From Galbula dea (Eukaryota; Chordata; Aves; Piciformes; Galbulidae), in the NCBI GenBank assembly GCA_013399015.1, contig VWZX01001678.1:1-64000 (forward strand): 64,000 bases of DNA, read 5' to 3'. The notes under the pieces were generated by a model. That model had not been told where the DNA came from and ran no database searches. It saw only the letters and a program-made list of their open reading frames with translations. Shown one piece after another: positions 1-11,430 of this stretch. A program made the translations under genes and the position numbers. Position 1 is the first letter of the stretch, and each line of letters begins with the position of its first letter.

Positions 1-520
1 AGCCCCCCCGAACTGTCAGGCTGGGCCTCACCGGTCACACTCCAGGCATCTTTGCAGGCCTTCGGCTCGAGCACCGCGGCAGGTGACCCGGGAGAGACAG
101 TGTGAAAAGGTGGCAGTGGCTAAGAAGGGCCTCACCTCAGCGGCCCCGTGGCGCAGCCGGGGCCGGCCACCGGCTTCCCTGCCCCACTGCTGGGCTGCAG
201 CGGAACGATGGTCCGCTGAGTGTCGGACCCTGCTGCTCGGCTGCGGGGTCCCGGCTGCTCCTGGCCCTTAAGTGAGGACTGCGCCAGGAGTGATGTCCCA
301 CCGTTAAGGACTGAGGGTCCAGTCGAGGAAGCCCAGCTGCACAGGCACCAAGTGCTGCGGGTTGTCATATCAAGAGCGGAGCCTGTTCAGGCTAGTCCTT
401 TTCGGCATTTGCAAAACGAATTCAGAAAACAAAAAGGTAGTGAGAACAATGGAGTAAAGCCTGCACGTTGGGGGCTGCCGTCGCGGGACTTGGCCCCCCA
501 CTTCACAAGTCACCACAATT
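1..520. promoter_or_regulatory. CpG island tail, probable promoter or first-exon region
   Basis: The first 300 bases are strongly GC-rich and hold roughly two dozen CpG dinucleotides by eye, for example in the stretch around 140-210. CpGs continue at lower density to about 500 and then become rare for kilobases. This is the normal signature of an unmethylated vertebrate CpG island, usually a promoter with a first exon. The island is cut by the left edge, so transcription direction is unknown. If transcription runs rightwards, possible splice donors are AAG|GTAGTG at 436/437 and CAG|GTGACC near 79-87; both are only plausible matches. A 100-codon plus-strand frame starting at 220 crosses the region, but its sequence resembles no protein I know and is probably 5' UTR or chance. 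Confidence is good for the island and low for any exon boundary. Confidence 0.7.
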
Positions 521-1116
521 AAAAGTTTTCCTAAACTTTGAGAGTGTTATCTTTTGCAACCGATAAGGCAGGAATGAGGAAATCCGCGTATGCATCTTTT
601 TTTTTTGGTGCACTTTAAAAATGCTATCACTTAATTTTAAAAAGAACTATGTCTGACTCATACAAATCTTTCTTCTCACTTTACCCTCCTCCTTCTCAAA
701 CATCTTTACATATCAAATATTGCCTTTTGGCTCAAGCCTTAGAAAACTGACAGCTTTGTAAAGCGTCAACCGAGAAGCCAGACTGCATTCAGTATGCGCT
801 TGGAATTAATAGTTCTTAAATGAAAAGCTTTGAAGTCTTAAGAGTAATTTCACAGGTGCATTTTTCTGCCTGTTTTTGTGATGCTGAATAGGGAATCTTC
901 TGTTCTTGGTTGCTGAGGTCTCGGAGTATTAGACCTGGATTGCTGCCTTAAAATACCTGCACAGATCTGCCATGGTAGCAGATGGCAAGATATAATTAAG
1001 GACTAATAGCACTACTGTTGCCTCTTGTGATTTGTTCCCTCGTCCTTGCAAAAGTAAAGTGCTGTAGTCTGCCATGAGGTGACACGCTTCACCTACGAAC
1101 GGCCGGGTAAGCCCCT

Positions 1117-1168
1117 CAGACTGTGAGCCAGCAAGGCCTGTCCAGACTGTGAGCCAGCAAGGCCTGTC
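1117..1168. repeat. Perfect 26-bp direct tandem duplication
   Basis: A 26-bp unit beginning CAGACTGTGAGCCAGC occurs twice, head to tail and without mismatch, at 1117-1142 and 1143-1168; a third copy starts (CAGG) and then diverges. The perfect identity points to a recent duplication by replication slippage. No coding frame depends on it. Confidence 0.9.
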
Positions 1169-1997
1169 CAGGATTAGTGTGCTGCAGACATCTGAGGAGA
1201 GCTCCTGTGGGTGCTGCAGCCTTGAAACAATGCTTCAGTGTGCTTGAAGCAGGCTCAGGGAGTTTGGTGGTGAAGGTGACCATGTAGCACCACCTTCTCC
1301 GGAGAAAAGGACATTTGTGTGCAGGGGCCTGGCCCTTGGCACCCCAGGGCTTCAGCCTGAACCTCTTGGCCTGTGCTTTTTTTCCTGCATGAGTTTCCTC
1401 ATTTCCCTCTCCCAGCCTCAGAACTGACAGTGCTTTAAGTTTGACCACCTCCCACAAGAAATAACGTAAATACACCAGTGGCAGCAGAGGTAGTATTCAG
1501 TGTACATTGCATTCAGATAACGATCCGGAGTTTTCTGGTGCTGGGTCTTTTTCAGGCTTGTAGTTACAATTCCAGCAGCACAGCATGCTCAACTGTATGT
1601 ATAACTTCAGCATGTAAGGATGCTGCCTGCACTTGTGATCTGAGTTTTGGTTCTTCTTAACCTCCTCCTGGTCTCTTGAGACTACATTATTTGTAAGTGG
1701 CTATAGGACAGCCTACTTCTTGGAGCTAGTAATTAAAATAGTTTTTTTAAAGGGAATATTTACTTTTTTATATCAACAAATGCTTTGCCCTGAGATAGTA
1801 ATGGACTCCTGCTCGCTCTAATGAACGAACTGTGAGCCAAGAGTCTGTGTAAAATGTGTCCAGAGTGAATTATAATGAATCAAGGCCCCTGTGAAGAGTT
1901 TCTAATGTTCGTTAAGCACTTTCACCTTCTCTTGTGAGGCCTACTAAGCCACTATTAAAAATGTATTACCCCTTCCTTTTCTGTAGATGTAAAATAA

Positions 1998-2043
1998 CAG
2001 CTGATGTTATGCATATGCTAAAGTGTGGCATAAACATCAGCTG
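1998..2043. repeat. Inverted repeat able to form a hairpin
   Basis: The left arm at 1998-2012 (CAGCTGATGTTATGC) and the right arm at 2028-2043 are reverse complements apart from one extra base in the right arm. They enclose a 15-base loop. The predicted stem is 15 bp with one bulge, and pairing does not extend outward. It is shorter than a usual animal pre-miRNA stem, so I do not call a miRNA. Each arm begins or ends in CAGCTG, an E-box, so a paired bHLH site is another possible reading. Confidence 0.6.
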
Positions 2044-5000
2044 ATTCTGTAAGGCAGTAGCATTCCATCCATTTTATTGTTTGATGAAACAGAAAGAAGT
2101 CTAAAATACTTGCCTGGAGCTACATACTGTAACGGTGGCAGAGATGGAACTAATCTGTATTTCTGCAGCCTCGTCCAAGATTCTCTCCTGTACGGGCTCT
2201 TGCTACGAGGCACGGCATCTGCTGTACAGAGACTACTTTACACAGTTCAGACTTTCTTCAAGATTTTCCCCCTACACAGTTATGGTCTGCACTGTTAACA
2301 GTATATTTTTAACAGGAAAGAGGCATTTTAGGATGGTTACTTTTTTTTTGAGCAGTGATCATACCCTGCAGCTGATAGAGACCAGTTGATACTGTGATGA
2401 CTCAGCTGTGGGAGTATTACATAAAGTAGGTCAATTTTTCAGTCTCATAGTCTGAAGCTGAAGAGACTAGGTTTAAATCTGTATTTTGTTTATACAAGTT
2501 ACTAATATTTCCTAGTTTGAACATAACAAAATTTTTGAGGAGGAGGGAAGTGTTTTTGGGAGTTGATCTGGCTTGTTTTCGGGTTTTTTTTCCATTTTTA
2601 TTGTGTAGTGACTGAATTCCATCGACTTGAACATGGAGAGGGAGAGGCAAGGCCAGCTGCTTTCATTTCTAAAGTTTCTGGTTTGCAGCACTCAAGTGAA
2701 AGGGAGGCTTAAAGGTAATTTAAAAGCGGGGAAAGGAAAAGCAGAGACACGTTTATTATTTTTTATTACAAGCACCCTGCTTTCGTGTGATTTAGCAGAT
2801 GTGGAATTTTTCAGGGGAATACATGGATTGCTATGAAATCCAAATTTACATTTAAAACATTCTGGTTTATTCCCCTTAGTCTTTTGCATGGCTTTCTTCC
2901 CAACTATAAATGTAAACCAAGTGTAAATGATGCATTGTTTGCCTTAGTGGGCAGACAGTCTGAAAACAAGAGTGCTGATGGATTTGACTGCCTCTGTGTA
3001 AGATTAATGGGACATTAACTTTCAAGTCTAATAATGCAAATTTCAGTGTTGCCAAACCTGAGTTTCCCTTAAATGTTTCCTGATGCTTGTGGCCCAAAGT
3101 GTCCCTGTGCTATGGGCCAAAATTTCAGTTGCCTGTTTTTATGATATAGCTCTTTTCCTTCAATACAAAGCCCATTAACCTTTTGTTACCACTTTAGGGA
3201 AGAGGGTAAAACATACCTGGAGTTTAATGTCCGAGTGAATGGTGGGGTATGGTATGCATATACTTTCTATACTTACAACCATTTTTTATTTAAAGCATTT
3301 TTAAGTGGTAGGAAGCCACTAGGAAACTTAAAAGCTGCAAATTGCTTGTAAAATTCAGGGCTAGTTATGTGAGGATCACTTGGCACTGAAATTCAGATAC
3401 AGGAAATAACACGCTTGCCAAAATGTAGTGTTCTCTTACATCTTTATGGGTTGGTTGTTTTGTTGGCTCATTTGTTGTTTTGTTTGCTGGGAGTATTGGA
3501 TGTGATCCTTCCTGGATTTGAAGGGGCAGATTTTATTTGGGAACTCTGGGTTTTCATTTGTAGAGGTGGGCTTACTTCACTCAGTCACAAAAACATTTTC
3601 TCAATGAATCAGGAGGTAGAAGGTTTAAAACCATTTGCTGTTTCACTTGCTCGGGTTTCACACTTTCCCTCGTGTAATGACATCCTGTTCTGATGTTGTT
3701 TCTTCAGTAATTCAGCAGAGGCCTGGTATTTCCAGTGGTGGGCTGTGGGAAAGGAGTAAAACCCTTTAATTATAGCAGCAAGGGCTCGTTTGAAAATCCG
3801 CTAGGTCTTTTCCCTTCACGTGTGCTTTCTTTTTGTCTGTCACTTCCTTATGCAGATGAAGGCTCCAAAGCTGCACAGTGCTGCTGTTCAGCTTGCCCTG
3901 CAAGCCTGGCTATGATCAGTGGCAAAGCTGGGCAGTGGCTGAGAGCACTGCCATGCTGAACACCTTGTCTTGAGGTGCTCAGGTAGAGATCACAGATTTC
4001 TGGTCTGTGAGCAGACAAACGGTGTTGAGTGTACCCCGTCTGCTCTTGTGCAAAGTATATCAGCTTAATTTATGCTGCTGCAGGAAGCCATTCAGAGTGA
4101 CCAGCTTGGCTGAGCATGGAAGCAAGGAAAAAGGGCATCATTCCACTGGTTCATGTAGGTAGGAGTGGTATTTCTGCAGCAAATATCTCATCCCGGCCTG
4201 ACACATTATAAACCCTATCCCTTGTTTTTATTTGGGGGAATAAAACCTCCTTTAATCAGGCATAAAAATGGGATTGTGAGGTTAAAAAAATTGCATTGAA
4301 AACAACATGAAAAACCTATACTTAGGTCTCAGTACACTTTATGTATCTAGGTCAGACCTGTGGAGCAGGAGTAGTTTCGGGTCAGGTTTGGTTGAGGGCC
4401 TGTGGATTGCTACAGTTACAGTCAGACATTTTGACACTGCTAAAATCAGTTTGGCAAAAATATGATGATGCCCCCAGAAGAGCTTGAGGGGCATGACCTA
4501 ATCCTTTCTAGATGTCTCTCTTCTGTAATGTGTAATCAGCTTGGTCTGTCCTGCTTGGATTCTTGCTGTCTTAGTCCTGACAGGTTCTTCCCTTGGTTTG
4601 CTCTGCAAAAAATGCAGCTTTGGATCTGTGGCTGCTAATACATTGCTTTTGTTTCCTAAAGGCTAGAAGGAATGCAAATAATAAGAATCAAATTGAAAGC
4701 TGTGGCCTGCTGCTATGCTCCAGGAGGGCTTGTGGTATTTGCATCCCTGTGCTCTGCTTTCAGTTCTTTGAGCTTGCCCTGCTGGTCTGACATCTTTTGG
4801 ATGACGTGATGGTTGCAGGAGCTTAGCGTGTTTTGGCACACAGGCACTATGATGACTGGCTAACCGTATTTATAAAGTTCAAAAATAAACCATGGGAGCT
4901 CATTCTGACATAATCTGCTAATCTTAGTTTTGCACTTTGATACTGTGTTGTCTGAGCCAAGTTAGGATAGCTATATATTGCAAGCAATTAATTTTTAGCT

Positions 5001-7959
5001 TTGCTTGCAGATTAGTGTTGAAGCAATGCATGCTTTAAATTAAGATGGGAGTGTATTTTAATAGAGACATTTTCAGCTCTATAGGCATATGGAAATCAAC
5101 TCTGTGCCTATTTTTAACACAGATTTATGAGAGTGGGTAGAGATACATGTTCCCCAATATTTCTGGACAATGTTGTGTTCTGGTATTTTGTCATGATGGG
5201 GTTTTTCCTTCACAGCCCACGAGAACAGGATGGACTTCTCTGCCCTTTCCCACATTTGTATGGTAGGGGAGGGACTTTCTTTTTTCTTTAAGAGCTGTGC
5301 TGTATTTTATTCTGGGTTAAAAAAAAATAAAAAAAATCTACTTCTGCTTTGGGTAAACTTCAGTCTTGTGCGAGGCCTCCTGCTACCCACACTGAGTTCT
5401 GTGGAGTCCAACCAAGAGAGTAAGCTTTGGAGGCTCCTCAGTGGCAGGAATTCAGTGTTTCCTGGGCCCTTTCGACTCCCTTTAAACAGCTAATAACATT
5501 TTCCTAGCTACATGTGGGAATGGCCTGTTTCTTTAAGAAATACAAGGAGGAACTTGCTGATGGAAAGCATTTGAGTCAAGTGAATCGCAATGTACAAATA
5601 TTTGTTGAGGTTGCTACTAATAAAGTGGACAGAAACCATGAGTCTTGGACAAGAGTCTGTCCAGTGTCTCGCTCTTTGAGATGCTTATCATTATTTTTAT
5701 TAGTTGTTATATTTAGCATATAATTCTTTTATGCTGTTCTAAAACTAGGAATCTTTATGCCTCAAAGGTATGTAGCCTAAAAATTGCATTTAGGTTGTTA
5801 AGTTGCTACAGGCTACCACCATATGTTCATAGGTTTTTTTGTCTTTTTATAAGGTGCCTGTTAAGCAGACTAAGGGTGATTTAGAGAAGGGATATGGTTC
5901 CTTCTTTCTCGCCTTCTTTATTTCATGGGTATTACTTTCAGCCAGTTTGTCCCACAGAGTTCTTTTTTGGTGCATCAAAGTTGTAAGCCAAATCTCTCAG
6001 CTGCAGTATGCATGCTAAAACCCCTGTAATACAAATTTCCAACCCTGCATTTATGCCAGATCAATTAACTTCTTAGCTCAACTCGAGCTGAAAAAAACAG
6101 AACTGCTTCTGTTTTGGTTTCAGCTCTACAAAACTTGGTCCAGACTTTGGAGTTTAAAAGCTCAAAGGCAAGAGAAAAGAAGGGTTCCTGTTATTGTTTG
6201 TAATGCTGACTGATAACTGAGCTGGTATTGTACACAGTTCCTTTTCGGATGATATTCCAAATGAGTGGCCTTAAGGGGAGTGTTTTTTCATGGAAGGAAA
6301 ACATAGATGGTCACCTGAGATGTGGTTTTTTGATTGATAGTCACTTTTTTCCACCCTCTCTAAGCATGGTGACAGCAATGAAAATTCTCATGGCCTATTG
6401 GTGTGATGCAGACTGGCTTTCTGAGACCAAGGAACATCCCTTTCAGTTCTGGACATCAAGCAGAAGTCAACATGTTGGAATAGTATTTCCTCTAATAATT
6501 TATGAAAAGCTTGTACTACACCTAAGTAAGATTGTAAGAAGAAGGTGGTCTTTTCTGCTACTGAGGCCCTTCTCTTAAGTTTAAAAAGCTTTTACCAATG
6601 TTAATTTTTTTTTGTTCTAATTATTCAACATATAATGAGGACATATTAATATCACTTTGTAAGACAAGAGGCTTCCTGTTACTTAAAAGCTGGAGTTACA
6701 GCATGTTACAGTAACTGTAACTTGTGAATTATTTATAACTTGGAAGAAATAATGGTTGAGTCCTGATGGCAAATAATTTTGAAGCTGGCTTTTTCTTTTT
6801 TTCCAAGTCTATCTGTGATGCCTTGAACCAATAAAAACTACATAAAGAAGAAGTAGCCATCAAGAGATGCTGTGCTGTCCTATATTACTGCCCCTTCTTC
6901 CTATCTGTGGTGGAAATGTCCAGGGTGTAGCTTCTGCCTTTTGCTTTTAGTAACAGCAGCGTTAGGAATGTGGAGACCAGTAAGCTACCTAATGCCCTGG
7001 TTTTATGGTCACTTTAAGCCTCCATGCAACTGAAAGAAGTGGTTTAGCTTTCTTCTGGTTGCCTGTTACCTCTCTTCTGCAGGCCAACATGTACCAGGTG
7101 ATAACTCTCATCACAGGTTGGGAATTTCCCAGGTTAAAAGTGAACGGACAAAATACTGTTGGTTTTTAATGTGGATTCATTTAGTATTGCAGTTTGTGAT
7201 TAACTGTAAAAATACTTGGTTTGGGGAAAGTGTGACAGGGACACAAAATGAGGTGGCATGGGGAGGGGTAGGATTGCTTCTCTTAGCAATAGTGTGAACT
7301 TAAATGGACTGTGAAATTATGACTAAATAGATGTCAAGATATATGTTTTATTTCCTAGCATACAAAATTAGCTGTCCCTGTCTGTTCCAAGGATTGTCTG
7401 GGCATAGATTTTGCTGTACTGTCCTTCTGCTGGAAGATTGGTGACTGTTAAATAAGGTTGAAAGGAAGTTAGGAACATAGGTGAAAATGAAGCTGAAGGT
7501 GCTTGTGCCTGTGGTCATGGTAGTGTCATAATGATTTCCAAAGGGCTAAAATATGTTTGGAGAGGATTAAAAATGTACTAATGTTGCTACATGTTATGCT
7601 TGTTAAAATAGGATTTGAACAATTCCAGACTTAAACAAGCGAAGGAAAAAGGGGAATAAAATTAAGATAGCTGTGCTGCTGGAAGCTGAGTTCCACTGCT
7701 AAGTGTGGTCGAGGAAGAAGCACTCTTTAATTCAAGTCACACACACCCACCCCACAACACAAGAGCTCCACCATGGAAATGATGCCAGTGTACTGTTCCT
7801 CTTTCTGCAAGGACCTGCTTATAGAAAGGAGTTCCTCCAGAGATTTCCCATGGCTTTATTTGTTTTATCTTGTACTACTGAAAAACAGGTTCAGATAGCT
7901 TCTTATGTTAAAGCCACTCTATTGAATCTATTGAATGTGGAAGCTAACTTAAGTGCTGA

Positions 7960-8560
7960 TGTATTTTTGCCCCAGGTTCCTGAATAGTGTGAGAAGGCCA
8001 AACCATGTCAAATCAAGAAGGTGCAAAAAACAAGGCTTCCTTTAATTGCAGGAGCATCAGGATATGGCATCACATGCCTTTTTGTCACCTTTGAAACTGG
8101 CAGTGGTGACCCCGCAGATCTTCCCTTCGTGATACAGTGCTTTGGTCATATCAATACAACTAAAGAGCTGCATACAAAATAGGGCCATTGAAATAATCAG
8201 GCTTAAAAAATCATTATGCCGATGTTCTCCTTTCCTTTCTTCCCCCACCTCCTCATCTTTAAATAGTCTGGTTTCAGTGCAGGCCTGCAAAGACTTTTTA
8301 GTGGCACAGTTAAGGGAATGACCATGCACAAGGACCTCTTTGGTTTTGCTGCAGATTAAAACAACACGTGGAACTGCCCCCTCAGTTTCCATCCAGCAAG
8401 GTGCTGTACCACATGCCTGTCTCAGATGTATGAATACTCTTACTGATGTCAGCTGAAGTACTTGGAGCTTGTGAGTTAAGCACATGCCGAAGTGCTTTTC
8501 AGGGCTCGTGATTTTGCCATTCCTGTGCAAGAGTGTGTGCAAGTATTTGCAGCCAGCAGT
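7960..8560. other. Non-repetitive patch, candidate conserved noncoding element
   Basis: The patch is free of simple repeats in its core, unlike its surroundings. It includes an AT-motif-rich segment near 8180-8225 with homeodomain-like ATTA and TAAT words. The minus strand stays open for 161 codons (8057-8542), but that frame has no recognisable domain and is cysteine-rich. I infer possible regulatory constraint only from texture. Confidence 0.25.
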
Positions 8561-8704
8561 GTTAGTTTTCTAAGAGGGTGATGGCCATTTAATGGTTTTA
8601 TTTGCTTTACTAGGTGTAGGGGTTTTTTGAACTGTTTCTTACAGCTTTTGCTTTCCCAGAATATTCTCGTACTATTTTATTTAAATGTAATAACTGGTTT
8701 GGTT

Positions 8705-8715
8705 CCCCCCCCCCC
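8705..8715. repeat. Poly-C run of 11
   Basis: An uninterrupted C11 homopolymer, one of several in the window (also 14118-14129, 44158-44167 and 58611-58626). Confidence 0.95.
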
Positions 8716-11376
8716 ATCTTCATTATAGTGTGCATGTGTGTATAGTATTGGCATTTTTTACAGTTCACATGCCACACTCCACCTTGTCTTCCAGTCTCAT
8801 GCTTTTCTCTTTCTCTCCTTTCTGTTGTAGTTCTCTGACTGGGCTCCTCTATCCACATTGTCCCTGTTGATGAAATTAGCTTTTACAAAGCTGCTGCCAT
8901 CCCTTTGCAAGAGAGCAAAAAGAACTGTTGTTGCAGTGTGATTTTTCTATTCCTGAAGGCAAAAGGGGGAGATGAGGAAAGGTTCTTGCAGTTCATTTTG
9001 GGGTTAGTTCCAGAGAAAATACTTGGGAAAGGGAGGGATTGCATTGTTGCTACCTCTCTCTCGAGCCTGCCTGCAAAATTTGAGTGTTGGTTCTAGAAAA
9101 TACTGGCTGTGTACTTAGGATATGCAAGGCTCAGCAAACTGTTAATGTGCAAATATTGTGGAGAAAAAAGTAGAGCATGGACCTGCTCGTGCCTTTTTAC
9201 AGTCCTTTTATGAACTTTTGGGAAATTGAATACTGCTGATGTGAGCATTCAGGGAAAGCTAATTTTGTAATTCACATACATTAAAGGCTTTTATTTATAA
9301 GACATTAATATTCATGTTCGTTAAGTCAAGAGCAGCATTATGTGACACGACTGACCAGTCATAAAAACCAGGGCATAGCTTCTGTTATTGAAAGGATTTT
9401 TGCAGGCTCCATTAGAGTATGACCTTCTGAAATAACTAAAGGTGGTTAGATTTTTTCCAGGCTAGGTGGCAGATCGGGTATAATGGTTTCTGGGCCCTGT
9501 TGCTCTGAAGAGTAGGAATGCAATTTTTAGTGTAAATGTGTTAAGAAAAGTACAATACCTGGAAATCTTTGTGGTAATATAATTTCTTTATGTCATACTT
9601 AGTATTTCCTTTTAATAGTACTTTAGCCTGGTTTCTGTTAAAGCTGGTGGTGTATCATAGAGATAAAGGAAATGTGTTTATGATATAGGTAATGTTTTTT
9701 CCTCTCAAAAGCATCTTTTCTTACATTCTTGTTGATTCCTCTTCCTTTGTGGTATCATTTTATGCCCATTACTCTTACAGTCAAGGTTGCAGTGAAATTA
9801 ATTTCCTGTGAGTATTTTGGAAATGACTGGTTCACTAAGTTGGATGGAGGAGAGTGATAGGATCAATTATTATTTCTTCCCCACCTCCACCCCCCCACCC
9901 CCAACTTTCCAGTGATTCCCTGGCAAAGTGGTCAGAAGCTTCTGAGTGTTTTTTAAAAGACTTTTTCTGGGTATGCCTTTGCTTCTTTTTTTTTCTTTCT
10001 ATCCTTTTCATGTCCCTGTTCACTTTGCATAACCATGAGTAGGTTACTGTTACTGACTGAGGGTCTGCCTGATTATCAGCTCTGCAGAATCAGTCTCCTC
10101 CTCAGGAGCTCTTTTTCAGAGGTGCTTCAAAGCATTATGATTTCATTGCCTGCATGCTACAAGCTTGACCATAGCTCCATCTGTGGCTTTGTCAGGGAAT
10201 CAGGAGTGTGTGCTTAGCTCTGAGGAGTTAAACCTGCCCTTCAGCACAATTTGTGACAGCAAGGTCAGTATCGTGTGAGAAAAATGGCCAGGGTATGTAT
10301 CCATGGTTGAAGTCCTCCTCATGTGGAGGATGGCTTGCTCTGAGTTCCTGCTTAGGTCCTAACCACTGTCTCTATCTTTAGACATGTCAGAAACATTTTT
10401 ACTGCTTTTACTTTTGTGTGCTCCCTCAGCATTGTGTGATGGTCACGCCTTGAGGAGATCAGCTACAGCTTGGCTGACAGGCGATAGCTTAGGAGGGAAG
10501 TGCTTCTTCATCTTTTACAATGGAAGAATACACATGAGCACAATATACTGTTGTCTTTGGAAGAAGACTTTGAAGATGTCTGCACAGGCATGCTTTTGAA
10601 GGTGTGCTGAAATCTGCTCTCAACTATCCTCTGTACAGATGATTTATCATCATTCTTCTGTTCCCATGGAGCAGTAAATTACATCTGGGCTGAAAGGTTA
10701 TCCTTTTTCCTTAAAAGGCTTCATGCTGTTGCGCCGCTTCTTCCTTTAATCTGTGCTCTCCAAATATCCAGGTATTTTTTTCCCCACCAGACAAGACCAA
10801 ATATTCTAATCAGGAACCCACATGTTACAAAGCTGAAGCAACAAAGTATTGCACTTCAGCTTTAAAAACTCTTTCATCCATGGGAGAATGCCACTGAGGC
10901 AGTTCCAGCTGGTTTCCAAAGTTCCAATCCGCTGACTTTCTCAGTGATTAGATCAACTTCTTCAATCAAAGCAAGGCTCTGCAGTTGATCTGAGGGAGTT
11001 AATACATAGTTTAATTTCAACACACGCGAATAATGTTAAACCCATGCATAAACTAGTCTAGTTAAGGAGAAGAACAAAATAATAGGTGATCTCTTGAGGC
11101 AGTCTTTTAAAACAAGATGTAATGTAAATTTTTAAGCACATAAGAAAGAAGATTGAATAGCTGGAGTTATTTGAGACAAAAGACTGGAAGAGCAGTTCTA
11201 AGACTGGCTGGCTGACCTACTGTTCAGCTTAGAAACTAGGACAACATCTAGCAAGGGAAATTTCAGTTGTAGCAGACTGGTTATCAGGGCTCCTAATCCT
11301 GTTGTAGATAAGAGAATATAAAACTGTCAAAGCCAGGGGTTTAAATCTGCATCTTCAAAGTTGCTGTCATTTGCAT

Positions 11377-11430
11377 GGTTTTTGGTTGGTTGGTTTGTTT
11401 GTTTTTTAAATTTGTTTGGTTGCTTGTTGG
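11377..11430. repeat. TTGG/TTTG simple repeat
   Basis: Low-complexity G/T sequence built from TTGG and TTTG words, interrupted by AAA near the middle. Similar T-rich TTTG tracts recur at 18346-18382, 43805-43880 and 48915-48985. Confidence 0.85.

Larger units (their letters stand above)
521..7959. other. Non-coding block, intron-like or intergenic
   Basis: This 7.4-kb block is AT-rich and CpG-poor, with many short T runs such as those near 597-606 and 2340. I find no CR1 copy, no RNA gene and no frame with convincing protein character. Two small structured elements inside it are listed separately (1117-1168 and 1998-2043). A weak internal-exon look-alike lies at 7812-7888. The rest is unremarkable, consistent with a long first intron downstream of the CpG island or with a gene flank. 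Confidence 0.6.
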
